Part shown: positions 16,856 through 24,280 of the stretch, piece after piece
Layout: each line of letters opens with the position of its first letter
Position numbering within the stretch: the first letter of the stretch is position 1
Origin: Actinomycetota bacterium
GTDB taxonomy: Bacteria; Actinomycetota; Acidimicrobiia; Acidimicrobiales; AC-9
Assembly: GCA_005888295.1 (NCBI GenBank)
Contig: VAWP01000071.1
Location: 1 to 36,502, forward strand
Length of the DNA: 36,502 nt
Direction of reading: 5' to 3'
The notes under the pieces: model-generated
The model's database searches: none
Told to the model about the DNA's origin: nothing
The model's input: the letters and a program-made list of their open reading frames with translations, nothing else
Program-made: the position numbers and the translations under genes

Positions 16856-16886
16856 ATCGTAAACAGACATACAGTTGGTATGTCAA
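16856..16886 (-). promoter_or_regulatory. Promoter with overlapping 19-bp operator, MPI-fold gene
   Basis: On the minus strand TTGACA (16886-16881) and TACGAT (16861-16856) form a -35/-10 pair with a 19-bp spacer. The perfect dyad GACATAC-N5-GTATGTC (16866-16884) overlaps the -35 box and most of the spacer, as expected of a TetR-type repressor site. A similar dyad lies before the alpha/beta hydrolase gene. Confidence 0.6.
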
Positions 16887-16924
16887 GGCGCCGCCGCCTG
16901 GTCAGGCGTCACGTTCGGTCGGGG

Positions 16925-17785
16925 TCAGAGCTTGGACGCGAAGGCCGCGACGAGCTCGGCGAGCCGCCCGGGCTGGTCCTCGGGCGTGAACGTGTAGGAG
17001 TCCTCGATCAGCTCGAGGTGTCCCTGGGGCAGATCGGCCAGAAGGCGCTCGGCGTCGCCAACGGGAAAGACGCGGTCCTCGGATGCCCAGGCGAGGAGGA
17101 CGGGGCGGTCGAAGGAGCGGAGCTGCTCGGCCGCCGCGACCGTGTAGCGGGACGAGATGCCTCGGAGCACCTTGGCCGTGTCCCTGCGCACGTCCGGGTT
17201 CGACCGGCACGGCTCGAAGTAGGAGTCGATCACGTCAGCGTCGATGTCGTGCTTGATGAGCCGACCGAAGGCGATCGGGAGCCGCCACATGGCGCGCAGG
17301 CGCATCCCTTGGGCGAGCACGAGCACGCCGCCGGGTACGCGTCCGGCGACCTGCAGAGGGCGGAAGAGCCGCGGGAGGAAGTTCTCGTACGTGTCGCAGT
17401 CGCTCAGGACCATCGCCCCGATCCGCTCCGGATGAGCGGCGGCCGCCAACTGGCACACGGCCCCGCCGGTGTCGTTGCCGACGAGCGTCGCGCTCTCGAG
17501 GTCGAGCGAGCCGAGGACCTCGGCGACCGTCCGCGCCAATCCCGGAGGACTGAGGTCGGCTGCCGACGACATCGGCACGTGGTGGGAGCCGAGCGGCCAG
17601 TCGGGGACGATGCACCGGAAGCGGTCGGAGAGAAGGGGGACGACCTTGCGCCACAGTGCCCCGTTGACGAGCAGGCCGTGGACGAAGACCAGAGCGGGCC
17701 CCTGACCGACCTCGTAGTAGCGGACGGGACCGGCCGACGTGCGGATCTCCAGCGTCGGCGGCCCGACTCCCGCGGTCCCGGTCAT
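16925..17785 (-). CDS. Alpha/beta hydrolase with Asp nucleophile position
   Basis: ATG 17785 has GGAGG six bases upstream; the frame is open to 17824 without a ribosome site. The 286-residue protein has an alpha/beta-hydrolase fold: the oxyanion-hole block LVFVHGLL, DWPLGSHHVP, and a nucleophile elbow GNDTGG (Asp105). Asp at that position is typical of haloalkane dehalogenase/epoxide hydrolase relatives rather than Ser esterases. A second acidic residue is in ASEDRVFP. The expected C-terminal histidine is absent: where dehalogenase-like proteins have GHF before EDQP, this reads SYTFTPEDQPGRL. Without that base the usual two-step hydrolysis is doubtful. The substrate is unknown. It is transcribed leftward toward the MPI-fold gene, with a shared-type operator at each promoter. 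Confidence 0.82.
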   Translation of the reverse strand: MTGTAGVGPPTLEIRTSAGPVRYYEVGQGPALVFVHGLLVNGALWRKVVPLLSDRFRCIVPDWPLGSHHVPMSSAADLSPPGLARTVAEVLGSLDLESATLVGNDTGGAVCQLAAAAHPERIGAMVLSDCDTYENFLPRLFRPLQVAGRVPGGVLVLAQGMRLRAMWRLPIAFGRLIKHDIDADVIDSYFEPCRSNPDVRRDTAKVLRGISSRYTVAAAEQLRSFDRPVLLAWASEDRVFPVGDAERLLADLPQGHLELIEDSYTFTPEDQPGRLAELVAAFASKL

Positions 17786-17812
17786 CGTGCACCTCCGCAA
17801 CCCTTGCTGAAA

Positions 17813-17855
17813 TACAGACTGCAAGTATGTATCTTGTCCGGCGAGCGGCCGTCAA
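17813..17855 (-). promoter_or_regulatory. Promoter and 19-bp operator of alpha/beta hydrolase gene
   Basis: TACAGAC-N5-GTATGTA (17813-17831) is an inverted repeat with six of seven arm positions matching. It has the same spacing and half-site as the perfect dyad at 16866-16884. On the minus strand TTGACG (17855-17850) is a possible -35, and TACATA (17831-17826), inside the dyad, a possible -10 after an 18-bp spacer. Confidence 0.5.
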
Positions 17856-17944
17856 AACGGCTGGCGTGCCAGTGCCAGCGATGTCGGACCGGTGTCAGGC
17901 GGAGGTGGTGTCCGACCTCTGGGCGTGATGGTCCTGAACGGACT

Positions 17945-19045
17945 TCATGATGGCGGCGCCGGCGGCGCCGATGAACTGCGGTCGGTTGGAGGCCGCCCAG
18001 TCCCGGGATGCCACCGTGTGGGTGACCGAGCCCTGGAACAGGGGCATGACCTCCTTGGCGAACAGCTCGTAGGAGCGAAGTGTCGCGCCATGAACAGGTA
18101 GGTGCCGAACCCGCCCGACTGGTCGATGAGCCTCTGGATCTGGGCGATCGCCATGTCAGGTGTGCCGACGATGGCGATGCCCGAGGCGTTGAGGGCGTCG
18201 ACGAGCTCGGTGGAGTCGTCGGTCTCGGGCGCCAGGGAGAGCGCTGCGACCCGTCGGAAGTAGTCGACCCAGTCGCTCACGCCGTAGGCGACCTCGGCGC
18301 GCGCCTGTTCCTCGGTGGGAGCGAGATGCATGGGCCCGACGAGTCGCCACTTCCGACGGTCGACGCTCGTGCCGAACTCGGCTGCCCGCTCTTCCATGAC
18401 ACCCCAGTGCGCTCCCAGCACGTCGAACCCGCCGAGTGACGTGGCGCCCAGAGAGAGGAGGGAGAGCCCGAAGCGGCCGGCGGCTCGGGGGCCGGAGGGG
18501 GAGACCTGCGCCGCCACCGCCACCTCGAAACAGGGATGGGTGTAGGGGCGGAGCTGGAGACGGGCGTCGTTCAGGGTGAACCAGTCGGTGGTGCGGTTGA
18601 CGAGCTCGTCGCCAGCGAGGAGGGCGAGGATCGCTTCGAGAGACTCCTCCATCATCTCCCGCTGCCGCATCGGGTCGATCCCCATCATGAACGCGTCGGA
18701 TGGCAGCGCTCCCGGACCGACGCCGAGCATCACCCGACCGCGGGTGAGGTGGTCGAGCAGGACCATCCGGTCGGCCAGCATGAGCGGATGGTGGTACGGG
18801 AGCGAGCTGACGCCGGTACCGAGGCGGATGTGGCGGGTCCGCTGGGCCGCCGCCGCGATGAACACCTCGGGGGAGGCGATGATCTCGAAACCGGCCGAGT
18901 GGTGCTCGCCGATCCACGCCTCGTCGAAGCCGAGCTCGTCCAGACGGGTGATGAGCTCGAGGTCGCGCTCGAGCGCCGCCGTTGGGTTCTGACCGGCGGG
19001 GTGGAAGGGGGCGAGGAACACACCGAAGCGGAGAGGCCAATCCAT
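17945..19045 (-). CDS. LLM-class flavin oxidoreductase, C-terminus frameshifted
   Basis: The frame encodes 366 residues. About the first 316 match luciferase-like monooxygenases (FMN or F420 dependent, TIM barrel): RFGVFLAPFHP, FDEAWIGEHHSAGFEIIASPEVFIAAAAQRT, RLGTGVSSLPYHHPL and GRVMLGVGPGALPSDAF. Near 18080 the frame leaves the family: the in-frame tail is Arg/Ser/Pro-rich junk, while another minus-strand frame reads TLRSYELFAKEVMPLFQ and continues to a TGA at 17895. A short deletion of roughly 8 codons plus one or two bases would explain this, since the usual residues between FMA and TLRSYELFA are missing. The core barrel is mostly present, so activity may survive, be lost, or this may be an assembly error. 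ATG 19045 lies six bases after TAGAAC, so the mRNA is probably leaderless. Confidence 0.8.
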   Translation of the reverse strand: MDWPLRFGVFLAPFHPAGQNPTAALERDLELITRLDELGFDEAWIGEHHSAGFEIIASPEVFIAAAAQRTRHIRLGTGVSSLPYHHPLMLADRMVLLDHLTRGRVMLGVGPGALPSDAFMMGIDPMRQREMMEESLEAILALLAGDELVNRTTDWFTLNDARLQLRPYTHPCFEVAVAAQVSPSGPRAAGRFGLSLLSLGATSLGGFDVLGAHWGVMEERAAEFGTSVDRRKWRLVGPMHLAPTEEQARAEVAYGVSDWVDYFRRVAALSLAPETDDSTELVDALNASGIAIVGTPDMAIAQIQRLIDQSGGFGTYLFMARHFAPTSCSPRRSCPCSRARSPTRWHPGTGRPPTDRSSSAPPAPPS

Positions 19046-19051
19046 GGCGTC

Positions 19052-19080
19052 GTTCTAACCGCTCTTGACCGCGCGGTCAA
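19052..19080 (-). promoter_or_regulatory. LLM gene promoter with perfect 16-bp palindrome
   Basis: On the minus strand TTGACC (19080-19075), a 17-bp spacer and TAGAAC (19057-19052) make a good promoter that would start RNA at or near the ATG at 19045. The perfect palindrome TTGACCGCGCGGTCAA (19065-19080) covers the -35 box. This is the TTGACCG-N2-CGGTCAA type used by many TetR-family repressors of lipid or xenobiotic genes. A half-site TTGACCG recurs at about 19129, in front of the divergent ligase gene. Confidence 0.65.
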
Positions 19081-19154
19081 TGTTGCCCGACGAGTGCCCG
19101 CGAGCGGGGCAGGGTAGGGAAACATTGACCGCTGGGCCCACCGACGCACCCGTG

Positions 19155-20168
19155 ATGAGCGACCTCCTCGACGCCCTGCCAGCCGCCGGCCGCGCCGCGT
19201 TGCGGTCGTCGCCGCCACAGGACTGGGCGCCGCCCACGCTGGCCACGCTGACCGCCCGGCGCTTCTCGGATCCAGAGTGGCTGTTCGAGCGCAAGTTCGA
19301 CGGCGAGCGCTGTCTCGGCTACCGGCGGGGCGGTGAGGTCCGCCTCCTGTCACGCAACCGCAAGCGCCTCGACGGCACCTACCCGGAGGTGGCCGAGGCC
19401 CTCGGCCGCGAGAGCGAGGCAGACCTCGTCGTGGACGGCGAGATCGTCGCTTTCGAGCGCGGCCGGACCAGCTTCGCCCGCCTCCAGCGGCGCATGCAGG
19501 TGCGAGACCGCGAGGCTGCCCGCCGCAGCGGGATCGCCGTGTTCTACTACGTCTTCGACCTGGTGCACCTGGGCGGTTACGACACGACGGACCTACCGCT
19601 GCGTCTGCGCAAGAGGCTCCTGCGGCGTGCCCTCACCTACCGTGAGCCGCTGCGCTACAGCGTGCACCGCAATACCGACGGTGAGGCGTTCCACCGTGAG
19701 GCGTGTCGGCGGGGCTGGGAAGGAGTGATCGCCAAGCGGGCCGACAGCCGTTACGTCGGTCGCCGTAGCGCCGACTGGCTCAAGTTCAAGTGCACCAACC
19801 AGCAGGAGGTGGTCATCGGTGGTTTCACCGAGCCTGCTGGAACCCGGGTCGGGTTCGGTGCCCTCCTCATCGGGTTCCACGCCGGCGAGGACCTCGTCTA
19901 CGCCGGGAAGGTGGGCACGGGGTACGACACCGAGACGCTGCTCGACCTCCGGCGCCGCCTCGACGGGCTCAGGCAGGACGAGCCGCCATTCGTGGGGGTT
20001 CGACCCAGACAGGGTGGCGTCCATTGGGTGCGGCCCGAGCTGGTCGCCCAGGTGGCGTTTACCGAATGGACCGAGGATGCCAAGCTCCGCCATCCACGCT
20101 TTGTCGGGCTCCGCCGCGACAAGGCGCCCGGTGAGGTCGTCCGCGTGCTACCAGTCAGAGAGCCGTGA
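19155..20168 (+). CDS. ATP-dependent DNA ligase, LigC/LigD ligase-domain type
   Basis: The 337-residue protein is a stand-alone ATP-dependent ligase like LigC or the ligase domain of LigD. It seals nicks and, with Ku, acts in non-homologous end joining and repair. Motif I ERKFDGER holds the adenylated lysine (Lys47). Motif III-type LVVDGEIVAF, motif IV EGVIAKRADSRY and motif V WLKFKC are all present. An OB-fold domain follows, with VVIGGFTEPAGTRVGFGALLIG and LRHPRFVGLRRDK. No primase or nuclease domain is attached and no Ku gene is in the window. ATG 19155 is in a GTGATG pair (GTG 19152); neither has a clear ribosome site and the open frame runs back to 19065. It is divergent from the LLM gene. 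Confidence 0.92.
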   Translation: MSDLLDALPAAGRAALRSSPPQDWAPPTLATLTARRFSDPEWLFERKFDGERCLGYRRGGEVRLLSRNRKRLDGTYPEVAEALGRESEADLVVDGEIVAFERGRTSFARLQRRMQVRDREAARRSGIAVFYYVFDLVHLGGYDTTDLPLRLRKRLLRRALTYREPLRYSVHRNTDGEAFHREACRRGWEGVIAKRADSRYVGRRSADWLKFKCTNQQEVVIGGFTEPAGTRVGFGALLIGFHAGEDLVYAGKVGTGYDTETLLDLRRRLDGLRQDEPPFVGVRPRQGGVHWVRPELVAQVAFTEWTEDAKLRHPRFVGLRRDKAPGEVVRVLPVREP

Positions 20169-20231
20169 CCCCGCGGTGTGCATCGAGGTGAACCGGGCGT
20201 CTTGCGGTCCACCATTTCGGGTGGGGTTCAC

Positions 20232-20366
20232 TTGACCATTATCGTCAAAGCGGCGTCCGCAGGCCGCCTGCGTGTTGCGGAGCCCCAGGTCTTCCGGTAT
20301 ACGTGGCAAAGGGCGGAGCAAAGACCTCGGGTCAGCGCGCCGAAACACCGGGGTAACAGGGTGGTC
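20232..20366 (+). other. Structured intergenic region upstream of M23-like gene
   Basis: This part of the 305-bp gap (20169-20473) holds several dyads. TTGAC (20232-20236) matches GTCAA (20244-20248). AGGTCTT (20287-20293) pairs with AAGACCT (20321-20327), with flanking CC/GG pairs. From GGAGCAAAG to about 20366 (GGGTAACAGGGTGG...CGAA) the order of short motifs loosely resembles the 3' part of class-I cyclic-di-GMP (GEMM) riboswitches. The usual 5' half is not convincing. A promoter predicted at 20384-20412 lies downstream, so this could be upstream regulatory DNA instead. Confidence 0.3.
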
Positions 20367-20383
20367 GAATTGTAGATATCCCC

Positions 20384-20412
20384 TTGGCAGGTATGCCTCG
20401 CTTGTCTACAGT
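20384..20412 (+). promoter_or_regulatory. Sigma-70-like promoter for M23-like gene
   Basis: TTGGCA (20384-20389) and TACAGT (20407-20412) are separated by exactly 17 bp, a good primary-sigma promoter, giving a leader of about 55 nt before GTG 20474. The pair TGTAGA (20371-20376)/TCTACA (20405-20410), with GGCA-N4-TGCC between, makes a dyad over the promoter. Confidence 0.55.
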
Positions 20413-20473
20413 TTGCTCGGAGTGGTGGCCTGTCGGCACACGGCGGTCTGGTCACGCAAATGAGTAAAGGGCG

Positions 20474-21679
20474 GTGAGGCAGTTGCGAGTCTCGACCCGG
20501 CGCTGGACCGGCCTCTTCCTGGCAGTCGTCATGTTCGTACCTGCGGTCGTGAGCGTCGTCATGTCGGTCATCTACAACGCCCTGGCCAAGCAGTACCGGG
20601 CCCACACGCCGAGCGGCCTGCCGCTGCCCGGAGCCCCGAAGAGCCAGCGCGTCGAGGACCAGGCCCGGCTGGCGAGCGCGGTCCACGGGCAGCCCGCACC
20701 CATCCACGTTCTCGAGGCCAGCTTCCACGCCCAGGCGAGCACGGCGCACGTCGTCGCCAGCCCGCTGCACAACCTGGCCGCCGAGCCCGTCGGTCACCAC
20801 GGCAGCCTCCTGGCGGCAGCGCCATCACAGCACCGCGCCTGGGGACGAGCGTTCGTCGTGGCGCACGGGGCGGGGACGACCACGGCGCTCAGGGCCCGGC
20901 CGACGACCGTGGCCAGCCAACGGGATCGCCTCGAGGACCAGCTGAAGGCCCTCGCCGCCCAGCGGGCGCAGGCGGCCAGGCTGGCTCAGCAGCGGGAGCG
21001 ACAGGAGGAGGCGCAGGCGCTGCAGGTGTTGGCTGCGGCGAAGCATCGCCAGCAGGTGCAGCAGTACCTGGAGGCGGCGGCGGCGAACGCGCAACGGGAG
21101 CGTGCGGCCCTCCAGTCCCTCGCCGCTGCGCGACATCGCCAGCAGGTCGAGCGCTTCCTGGTGGCGGCCGCTGCGGCGCACCGGGTCGAGCTGGCGAGGG
21201 CACCCACGACGGGCCATGCCACCCTGCCCCCGCCGCCTCCCGTGACGCGCACGGCCTTCCACACGGGGGTCGTGACGCCGCCCCAGCAACCGACGCTGCC
21301 CGCACCGGTCACCAGCGTCCCCGGCCAGGGCGGTCTGCCGCTGCCGGCCCAGTACCTGCAGAACGGCACGGTCGACCAGGGAGTCGACTATGCGGCCCCG
21401 GGTGGCACGCCGCTCTTCGCCATGGGTCCGGGCACGATCGTCCGGGCGGGCATGGCCGGATTCGGGCCCAACGCCCCCGTACTGCAGATCGGAGGTGGAC
21501 CGCTGGCCGGCCGGGCCGTCTACTACGGCCACGCCGGTCCGAACCTCGTTCCCGTCGGCGCCCGCGTCGCCCAGGGCCAGCAGATCTCCATCGTCGGCTA
21601 TGGCAGGGTCGGGATCTCCACCGGCCAGGCGATGCTCCACTACGTCAACTCTGTCGTCGGCCACAACACCGGCCGCTGA
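20474..21679 (+). CDS. Exported coiled-coil protein with degenerate M23 peptidase-like domain
   Basis: GTG 20474 has AAAGG just upstream. The 401-residue product starts with a basic head and a hydrophobic segment (WTGLFLAVVMFVPAVVSVVMSVIY), a signal anchor. Residues about 140-240 are Gln/Ala/Arg-rich with repeated HRQQV blocks and should form a coiled coil. A Pro-rich linker leads to a lysostaphin/M23-like beta domain from about 290: GVDYAAPGGTPLFAMGPGTIV and YYGHAGPNLVPVGARVAQGQQI. In active M23 enzymes zinc is held by H-x3-D and HxH. Here the first position is Asp301 (DQGVD), and of HxH only His389 (MLHY) is present, while His353 in YYGH is kept. It is therefore probably a non-catalytic, EnvC/NlpD-like wall-binding or activator protein. 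It is convergent with the carboxylase gene. Confidence 0.78.
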   Translation: MRQLRVSTRRWTGLFLAVVMFVPAVVSVVMSVIYNALAKQYRAHTPSGLPLPGAPKSQRVEDQARLASAVHGQPAPIHVLEASFHAQASTAHVVASPLHNLAAEPVGHHGSLLAAAPSQHRAWGRAFVVAHGAGTTTALRARPTTVASQRDRLEDQLKALAAQRAQAARLAQQRERQEEAQALQVLAAAKHRQQVQQYLEAAAANAQRERAALQSLAAARHRQQVERFLVAAAAAHRVELARAPTTGHATLPPPPPVTRTAFHTGVVTPPQQPTLPAPVTSVPGQGGLPLPAQYLQNGTVDQGVDYAAPGGTPLFAMGPGTIVRAGMAGFGPNAPVLQIGGGPLAGRAVYYGHAGPNLVPVGARVAQGQQISIVGYGRVGISTGQAMLHYVNSVVGHNTGR

Positions 21680-21699
21680 GGATCACCCGGGGGGAGCCA

Positions 21700-21780
21700 G
21701 CGACGACCGCGCGGGCTCGTCTTCCGCCTGAGGGCAGCGGAAGGCAGCCCGCAGCGGTCCACGGGCTGGGCGGTCGTCGC
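21700..21780. terminator. 81-nt nested hairpin between convergent genes
   Basis: Three perfect stems nest inside each other: GCGACGACCGC (21700-21710) with GCGGTCGTCGC (21770-21780), GCGGGCT (21711-21717) with AGCCCGC (21746-21752), and CTTCCGC (21721-21727) with GCGGAAG (21737-21743). The element fills the gap between the ends of the M23-like gene and the carboxylase gene. It has no U-tract. It may be a two-way terminator, a 3' stability element or a dispersed palindromic repeat. Confidence 0.6.
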
Positions 21781-21788
21781 CTCTGCCT

Positions 21789-23591
21789 CTACCAGGTGTC
21801 GATGCAGGGACGCTTCTTGCCCGTGCGAGGCTGAGGCGGCGGAGCCGAGTCGAGGGCGGCCGTGATCCACCGCCGCGACTCGGCGGGGTCGATCACGTCA
21901 TCGATCTCGAAGTAGGAGGCCGTGTTGAGCGCCTTCCCGTGCCGGTACATGGCCGCGACCATCTCCTGGAACGCCTGCTCGCGGCGCTCGGGATCGTCGA
22001 TGGCGTCGAGCTCGCGGCGGTAACCGAGCCTCACCGCTCCCTCGAGACCCATACCGCCGAACTCGCCGGTGGGCCAGGCCACGGTGAAGATCGGCGACTT
22101 GAAGCTGCCTCCCGCCATTGCCTGGGCGCCGAGCCCGTAGCCCTTGCGAAGCACGATGGTGAGAAGAGGGACCGTGAGCGTGGAGCCGACGACGAACATG
22201 CGGGCGCAGTGACGCACGCTCGCCTGCTGCTCGGACTCGGGGCCCACCATGATGCCCGGCGTGTCGCACAGAGAGACGATCGGCAGGTCGAAGGCGTCGC
22301 ACAGCTGCATGAAACGGGCCGCCTTGTCCGCGGCGGCGGCGTCGATCGCCCCGCCCAGGTGAGCGGGATTGTTGGCGATGATGCCCACAGGCCGGCCGCC
22401 GACGCGCGCCAGCGCGGTGATCATGCCGGTGCCGAAGCCCGCCCGCAGCTCGAGCACCGAGCCCAGATCTGCCATCGCGTCCAGCACCCGCCTGACGTCG
22501 TAGGTGCGCAGCCGGTCCTGTGGCACGATGTGACGCAGGTGGTGCTGGTCCGCCTCGTCCCACGCACCCACGCTTCCCCGGAAATAGGACAGGTACCGCC
22601 GCGCCGTCTCGACCGCGCTCGCCTCGTCCTCCACGGCGATGTCGACCACGCCGTTGGGGACCTGGACCTCCATGGGGCCTATGTCCTCGGGCGGGTGGAC
22701 GCCCAACCCGCCTCCTTCGATCATCGCCGGGCCCCCCATCCCGATGTTGGAGTTGGCCGTGGCGATGACCACGTCGCACGACCCGAGGATGGCCGCGTTG
22801 CCGGCAAAGCAGTACCCGGAGTTGACGCCGACCAGGGGTACCAGTCCGCTCAGCCCGGCGAAGAGGCTGAACGCCATGCAGTCGAGCCCGCTGACGCCGA
22901 CGCCGTCGGTGTCTCCAGGTCGTCCGCCGCCTCCCTCGGTGAAGAACACGATCGGCAGCCGGAGCGTCTCGGCCAGCTCGAACAGGCGATCCTTCTTGCG
23001 GTGGTTCTGGAGCCCCTGGGTACCGGCCAACACCGTGTAGTCGTAGGACATGACGATGGTGCGATGACCGTCGACCGTGCCGATGCCTCCGACGAGCCCG
23101 TCCGCCGGCGTGCGCCTGATCAGCTCGTCGACGTCGCGGCGACGGCGCTGGGCAGCGATGACGAGCGCCCCGTACTCGACGAAGCTTCCGTCGTCGCAGA
23201 GGTCGTCAACGTTCTCTCTCGCCGTGCGCTGCCCAGTTCGGCGGCGTCGCTCGACAGCGTCCGGGCGCGCCTCGTCGTACCCGAGGGCGTGCCGCTCGAG
23301 GACCTCGGCCAGGTCGGACCTCAGGTGATCGGGAGCCCGGGTGTCCTCGGGTCGCTCGCCTTCCTCCGCGACCGGGCTCTCCTCGAGAACGACCAGGGCC
23401 TGGCCCGGCACCACGGTGTCGGTCACGGACACGTCGATCTTGCGTACGAAGCCGGCGGCGGTCGCCTCGACGGGATGCTGCATCTTCATCGACTCGATGA
23501 CGACCACCTGTTGCCCGGCGCGCACGAGATCGCCCTCGCCGACATCGATGCTGACGATCGTCCCGTGCAGTGGCGACCCGACGGTGAGCAT
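21789..23591 (-). CDS. Biotinyl domain-carboxyltransferase fusion (acyl-CoA carboxylase beta type)
   Basis: The 600-residue protein begins with a biotinyl domain (residues 1-70): GTIVSIDVGEGDLVRAGQQVVVIESMKMQ, where Lys36 in ESMKM is the expected biotin site. From about 85 it is a full carboxyltransferase of the PccB/AccD5 type. It has N-half motifs (ARENVDDLCDDGSFVEYGAL, VMSYDYTVLAGTQG, FFTEGGGGRPGD, NSNIGMGGPAMIEGGGLG) and C-half motifs (RPVGIIANNPAHLGGAIDAAAADKAARF, SLCDTPGIMVGPESE). It would move carboxylate from biotin to an acyl-CoA. In the usual layout biotinyl and biotin-carboxylase domains are fused and the transferase is separate; here biotinyl is on the transferase and no carboxylase is in the window. 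It lies 42 bp after the TetR gene, so it is probably controlled by it. Confidence 0.88.
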   Translation of the reverse strand: MLTVGSPLHGTIVSIDVGEGDLVRAGQQVVVIESMKMQHPVEATAAGFVRKIDVSVTDTVVPGQALVVLEESPVAEEGERPEDTRAPDHLRSDLAEVLERHALGYDEARPDAVERRRRTGQRTARENVDDLCDDGSFVEYGALVIAAQRRRRDVDELIRRTPADGLVGGIGTVDGHRTIVMSYDYTVLAGTQGLQNHRKKDRLFELAETLRLPIVFFTEGGGGRPGDTDGVGVSGLDCMAFSLFAGLSGLVPLVGVNSGYCFAGNAAILGSCDVVIATANSNIGMGGPAMIEGGGLGVHPPEDIGPMEVQVPNGVVDIAVEDEASAVETARRYLSYFRGSVGAWDEADQHHLRHIVPQDRLRTYDVRRVLDAMADLGSVLELRAGFGTGMITALARVGGRPVGIIANNPAHLGGAIDAAAADKAARFMQLCDAFDLPIVSLCDTPGIMVGPESEQQASVRHCARMFVVGSTLTVPLLTIVLRKGYGLGAQAMAGGSFKSPIFTVAWPTGEFGGMGLEGAVRLGYRRELDAIDDPERREQAFQEMVAAMYRHGKALNTASYFEIDDVIDPAESRRWITAALDSAPPPQPRTGKKRPCIDTW

Positions 23592-23633
23592 CAGGCACTT
23601 GTCTAGCAGTTGGCCTGGCGGGCCCAGGGCTCG

Positions 23634-24257
23634 CTAGTCGCCCGGTCGGATGATCGCCCCCTCCTCGATCATCCTGATGAACAGCTCGAAGACGCGCCCC
23701 TGTCGGGGATCGAGCAGCGCCTGCTCCATCAGTCCCCAGGAGGCCCCGTCGATCACGGCGACAAGGTCCTCAGGCGGGAACTTGAACGATACGCCGGCCT
23801 TCTCGTTGATGTCGACGACGAACCGGGTCATGGTGTCGCGCATCTTCCCCTCCTGGGCGGCCAGGCGCGCCCGGACATCAGGGTTGCGCAGGGCGTAGAG
23901 GCGGAACTCGAGCGTGAGGGCTGCCCACTGCTCGTCTCCCATCATCTCCTGCCACGCCTTGGCGACGGACGACGCGTCGACGGCCCACGGGCCGCCGCTC
24001 TGCTCGAAGAAGCGTGAGAAGGTCTCGAGCTGTGTCTTCACGTGGCGGTCGAGGACGGCGAAGAAGAGCTCCTCCTTGTTCTCGAAGTTCGAGTAGATGG
24101 CGCCCCGGGTGAACCCGGCCCGCTCGGCGATCTCGTCCAGGGAGGCGGCATGGAACCCACGGGTGGCGAAGAGCTCCGCCGCCGAGTCAACCAGGGCGGA
24201 GCGCGTCAGCTCCCGGCGTCGCTCGGGCGTCCACTTCTCGGCTGCCATGGGCTCCAT
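23634..24257 (-). CDS. TetR-family transcriptional regulator
   Basis: The 207-residue protein has a TetR N-terminal DNA-binding domain: RSALVDSAAELFATRGFHAASLDEIAERAGFTRGAIYSNFENKEELFFAVL. This helix-turn-helix is followed by a helical ligand-binding/dimer domain. ATG 24257 and ATG 24248 are both possible; the second has GGAG close by. It is first in a leftward pair with the biotinyl-carboxyltransferase gene, so an acyl-CoA ligand is a reasonable guess. Upstream dyads at 24281-24290 and 24311-24329 could be its operators. The second shares the ATAC-N5-GTAT core with sites before the MPI-fold and hydrolase genes. Confidence 0.92.
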   Translation of the reverse strand: MEPMAAEKWTPERRRELTRSALVDSAAELFATRGFHAASLDEIAERAGFTRGAIYSNFENKEELFFAVLDRHVKTQLETFSRFFEQSGGPWAVDASSVAKAWQEMMGDEQWAALTLEFRLYALRNPDVRARLAAQEGKMRDTMTRFVVDINEKAGVSFKFPPEDLVAVIDGASWGLMEQALLDPRQGRVFELFIRMIEEGAIIRPGD

Positions 24258-24280
24258 CCTGCCAGCACCTCGTCACCTCG

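Noticed and set aside
20169-20473. ydaO (cyclic-di-AMP) riboswitch before the M23-like gene
   Set aside because: Expected for actinobacterial wall hydrolases, but I do not see its conserved motifs.
21939-23606. 555-codon + strand frame opposite the carboxyltransferase
   Set aside because: The minus strand encodes a complete known enzyme; this is its shadow.
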